DNA from: Deltaproteobacteria bacterium
Lineage (GTDB): Bacteria; Desulfobacterota; Desulfobacteria; Desulfobacterales; ETH-SRB1
Reading direction: 5' to 3'
Assembly: GCA_003647525.1 (NCBI GenBank)
Contig: QMMZ01000051.1
Span: 1-8,630, forward strand
DNA length: 8,630 nucleotides
The number at the start of each line of letters is the position of its first letter. The stretch's first letter is position 1. Shown here piece after piece: positions 6,978 through 8,630 of the stretch. The notes under the pieces were generated by a model that made no database searches, was not told the DNA's origin, and worked only from the letters and a program-made list of their open reading frames with translations. The translations under genes and the position numbers were made by a program.

Positions 6978-7003
6978 GCCTTCAGCCTTCAGCCTTCAGC
7001 CTT
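6978..7003. repeat. Tandem heptamer repeat (gccttca) x3.7 at the orf89-pgk junction
   Basis: gccttca is repeated at 6978-6984, 6985-6991 and 6992-6998, followed by gcctt. On the coding (minus) strand it reads as ggc-tgaa units. The second unit supplies the TGA stop of orf89 (6989-6991), and the array ends just before the pgk ribosome-binding site. It is a short simple repeat prone to slippage. Confidence 0.85.
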
Positions 7004-7258
7004 TTTAAGCTTACGATTGATGTCTTTCTTTTTAGACCATCTTTCCAGAAAGCCTATCATTTTGGACTCATATGCCCTGTCAATAAATTCATCTTTAACT
7101 TTTAATCCACCAGGTCCATGCATTGCTGATTTTAAACACTCTGTTTTATGGGAACAGGGAATACAGGATTCCGGACTATCCCTAAGTCCATTCTCTTTTT
7201 TTGGAAAAACAGAATCAAGTACACCAAAGCAGGGAGGGCATTTTTCTTTATTATTCAT
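6989..7258 (-). CDS. Small Cys-rich protein of unknown function, 89 residues
   Basis: I cannot assign a family. The protein has CPPC (C7, C10) near the N-terminus and CIPCSHKTEC (C32, C35, C41) in the middle, a CxxC...CxxCx5C pattern suited to binding zinc or an iron-sulfur cluster. The C-terminal third is basic and helical (ERWSKKKDINRKLKKAEG), which might contact nucleic acid. It has no signal peptide or membrane helix. Its ATG overlaps the end of gpsA by 8 nt (ATGAATAA), a sign of translational coupling and evidence that the gene is real. pgk starts 29 nt after its stop. The stop codon is inside the tandem heptamer, so the final Ala-Glu-Gly is repeat-encoded. It may be a conserved accessory protein of this operon. 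Confidence 0.75.
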   Translation of the reverse strand: MNNKEKCPPCFGVLDSVFPKKENGLRDSPESCIPCSHKTECLKSAMHGPGGLKVKDEFIDRAYESKMIGFLERWSKKKDINRKLKKAEG

Positions 7259-8282
7259 CTACTTCCCGTTTAAGATCGCGGCTCATCAACTTGCGTGAAG
7301 CCTCTTCAGGTGAGACATCGTTATAAAGAATATGATAAATTTCCTGACAGATAGGCATTTCAACACCTATTTTTCTGGACAAGTTATAAATGGATTTGGC
7401 TGTTTTTACTCCTTCAGCAACCATGCGCATTTCAGAAAGAATTTCATTTAACTTTTTTCCTTCTCCAATTTTTTTACCCACCATGTGATTACGGCTTAGA
7501 TCTCCAGTGCAGGTGAGAATTAAATCACCAATACCTGCAAGTCCTGCAAAAGTATTTGGATTTGCGCCCAGCTTTAATCCAAGCCGCCTGATTTCTGTCA
7601 GGCCTCTTGTTATAAGAGCCGCTCTTGTATTTAATCCAAAACATAGTCCATCTATTATTCCGGCGGCTATAGCGATAACATTTTTTACAGAACCGCCCAG
7701 TTCAACTCCAATTAAATCGTCGGTCGTATATACTCTGAAGTATGGCGTAGAAAAAACATGCTGCACAAACTCAGCAACATTTTTGTCTTTTGAGGCTACA
7801 GTGACCAGAGTCGGCACCTTATTTGCGACTTCTTTGGCAAAGCTGGGCCCTGAGATAACCGCTATTTTGTCGTCTGAGATTTCAGGAAGAGCTTCTTTCA
7901 GTACGCCGGACATTGTCAAATGAGTTTTGTTTTCAATCCCCTTGGAGGCTGATAGTATAATTGTATTTTTTGAAACAATTCCTGTAATTTTACTGACCGT
8001 TTCCCGCATAAGATGCGAAGGAACAACAATTATTAGTAAGTCTTTATCTGAGGCAACAGAGGACAGATCATTTGATGGAAATATATTGGAAGAAAGAGTA
8101 AAACCCGGAAGAAAAATTTTGTTTTCTCTATATTTTTCAATCTGGTTTTTAACTTCCTTTTCAAATACCCATAAATCAACCTTAAAACCTTTCAGGCCAA
8201 GATGATTTGCAATAGCTGTACCCCAGCTTCCTGCTCCCACAACACCTATTTTGGTAGAATCTATATCTATGTTATTTTTCAT
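7251..8282 (-). CDS. gpsA: Glycerol-3-phosphate dehydrogenase [NAD(P)+]
   Basis: This cytoplasmic enzyme reduces dihydroxyacetone phosphate to sn-glycerol-3-phosphate, the phospholipid backbone precursor. Its 343 residues are normal length. The N-terminal Rossmann domain has GAGSWGTA at 16-23. VVPSH is at 86-90, ASKGIE (K114) at 112-117 and SGPSFAKEV at 144-152. The C-terminal helical domain carries catalytic K200 in GGSVKNVIAIAAG, LNTRAALITRG at 217-227, D253 in GLAGIGDL, and R264-N265. The ATG at 8282 follows the gyrA stop by 9 nt, so it is probably translated from the gyrA message; the AAGAAG upstream is only a weak ribosome-binding site. Its 3' end overlaps orf89. Confidence 0.97.
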   Translation of the reverse strand: MKNNIDIDSTKIGVVGAGSWGTAIANHLGLKGFKVDLWVFEKEVKNQIEKYRENKIFLPGFTLSSNIFPSNDLSSVASDKDLLIIVVPSHLMRETVSKITGIVSKNTIILSASKGIENKTHLTMSGVLKEALPEISDDKIAVISGPSFAKEVANKVPTLVTVASKDKNVAEFVQHVFSTPYFRVYTTDDLIGVELGGSVKNVIAIAAGIIDGLCFGLNTRAALITRGLTEIRRLGLKLGANPNTFAGLAGIGDLILTCTGDLSRNHMVGKKIGEGKKLNEILSEMRMVAEGVKTAKSIYNLSRKIGVEMPICQEIYHILYNDVSPEEASRKLMSRDLKREVDE

Positions 8283-8291
8283 AATGATATT

Positions 8292-8630
8292 TTATTCTTC
8301 TTTTTCAATTAGTCCGACGGCACCTACAACTTTTTCGCCTTTATCCATATTGATGAGTTTTACACCCTGAGTATTGCGGCTGATAACTGATATGCCCTTA
8401 ATATGCATGCGTATGATCTTGCCTGTATTCGTCATCAGCATAAGATCATCCACTTCCTCTACGAGCATTATTGAAACAACCTGCCCGTTACGCTCGCTGG
8501 TTTTTATTGTAATTACTCCTTTGCCGCCGCGTTTTTGAACAGGATACTCGTCAATAGATGTTCTTTTTCCATATCCGTTTTCCGTTATAGAAAACAAGGT
8601 TTGACCATGGCTTAAAACTTCCATGCCGAC
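8292..8630 (-). CDS. gyrA: DNA gyrase subunit A, C-terminal part (runs off the window)
   Basis: The 3' end of gyrA, about 112 residues, is open to the window edge, so the active-site N-terminal domain lies beyond 8630. What is visible is the C-terminal beta-pinwheel that wraps DNA and allows gyrase to introduce negative supercoils. Blade signatures are TENGYGKRTSIDEYPVQKRG followed by GKGV, TNTGKIIRMHIKGISVISRN and TQGVKLINM. The pattern of T.N.GK...R and R.TQGV.L is diagnostic of GyrA/ParC pinwheels, and the GKRT-Y-QKRGGKG (GyrA-box-like) stretch favours GyrA over ParC. The protein ends with a short acidic tail (LIEKEE). gpsA starts 9 nt after the stop. Confidence 0.93.
   Translation of the reverse strand, partial: VGMEVLSHGQTLFSITENGYGKRTSIDEYPVQKRGGKGVITIKTSERNGQVVSIMLVEEVDDLMLMTNTGKIIRMHIKGISVISRNTQGVKLINMDKGEKVVGAVGLIEKEE

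Noticed and set aside
6978..7003. Heptamer array as a phase-variation switch of orf89
   Set aside because: The frame enters the array at a fixed point and meets TGA in the second unit whatever the total copy number, so slippage would not switch the gene on or off.
7507..7923. 138-codon open frame on the plus strand
   Set aside because: It is antisense to gpsA, whose motifs are all intact; a shadow frame.

Overview
The window looks like chromosomal housekeeping DNA of an anaerobic, menaquinone-using bacterium, most likely a sulfate-reducing-type deltaproteobacterium (Desulfobacterota). This is an inference from the moderately low GC, the gyrA-gpsA adjacency, a methyltransferase of the UbiE/MenG type, a short-form N-acetylglutamate-synthase-like acetyltransferase and a QueD of the anaerobe type. 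No sequence search could be run. There is no tRNA or rRNA gene, no CRISPR array, no transposase gene and no phage gene.

Layout. Positions 1-286 are AT-rich and hold no convincing gene. An imperfect 163-nt palindrome (287-449) runs into the 3' end of queD (minus, 438-812). queD lies downstream of dnaJ (minus, 952-2067), and the gap between them carries a diverged inverted repeat. dnaJ is divergent from ubiE/menG (plus, about 2180-2890). After a 271-nt gap with a small hairpin and a plausible promoter comes a GNAT acetyltransferase (plus, 3162-3641). It converges on an unrecognised 353-residue protein (minus, 3665-4726), and a 16-bp perfect hairpin straddles the convergence point. Next is a TVP38/TMEM64 (VTT) membrane protein (minus, 4828-5562), then a 200-nt gap full of direct and inverted repeats. 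The last block is a minus-strand cluster: the 3' end of gyrA (running off the window), gpsA, an 89-residue Cys-rich protein and pgk. Its reading order is gyrA, gpsA, orf89, pgk, with gaps or overlaps of 9, -8 and 29 nt.

Functions. The genes serve general metabolism: DNA supercoiling (GyrA), glycerol-3-phosphate for phospholipids (GpsA), glycolysis/gluconeogenesis (Pgk), queuosine or folate precursor synthesis (QueD), protein folding (DnaJ), quinone methylation (UbiE/MenG) and probably arginine synthesis (the acetyltransferase). Two proteins, of 353 and 89 residues, have no function I can recognise.

The most interesting non-coding pattern is that four genes (queD, the acetyltransferase, orf89 and pgk) have their stop codon, and up to several final codons, inside a repeat or palindrome. 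These are four different sequences: a MITE-like palindrome, a terminator-like hairpin, a tandem heptamer, and a tandem 19-mer with a 24-nt inverted copy. No clear undescribed multi-gene system is visible. The best leads are the palindromic element, the pgk-3' repeats and the two unrecognised genes.
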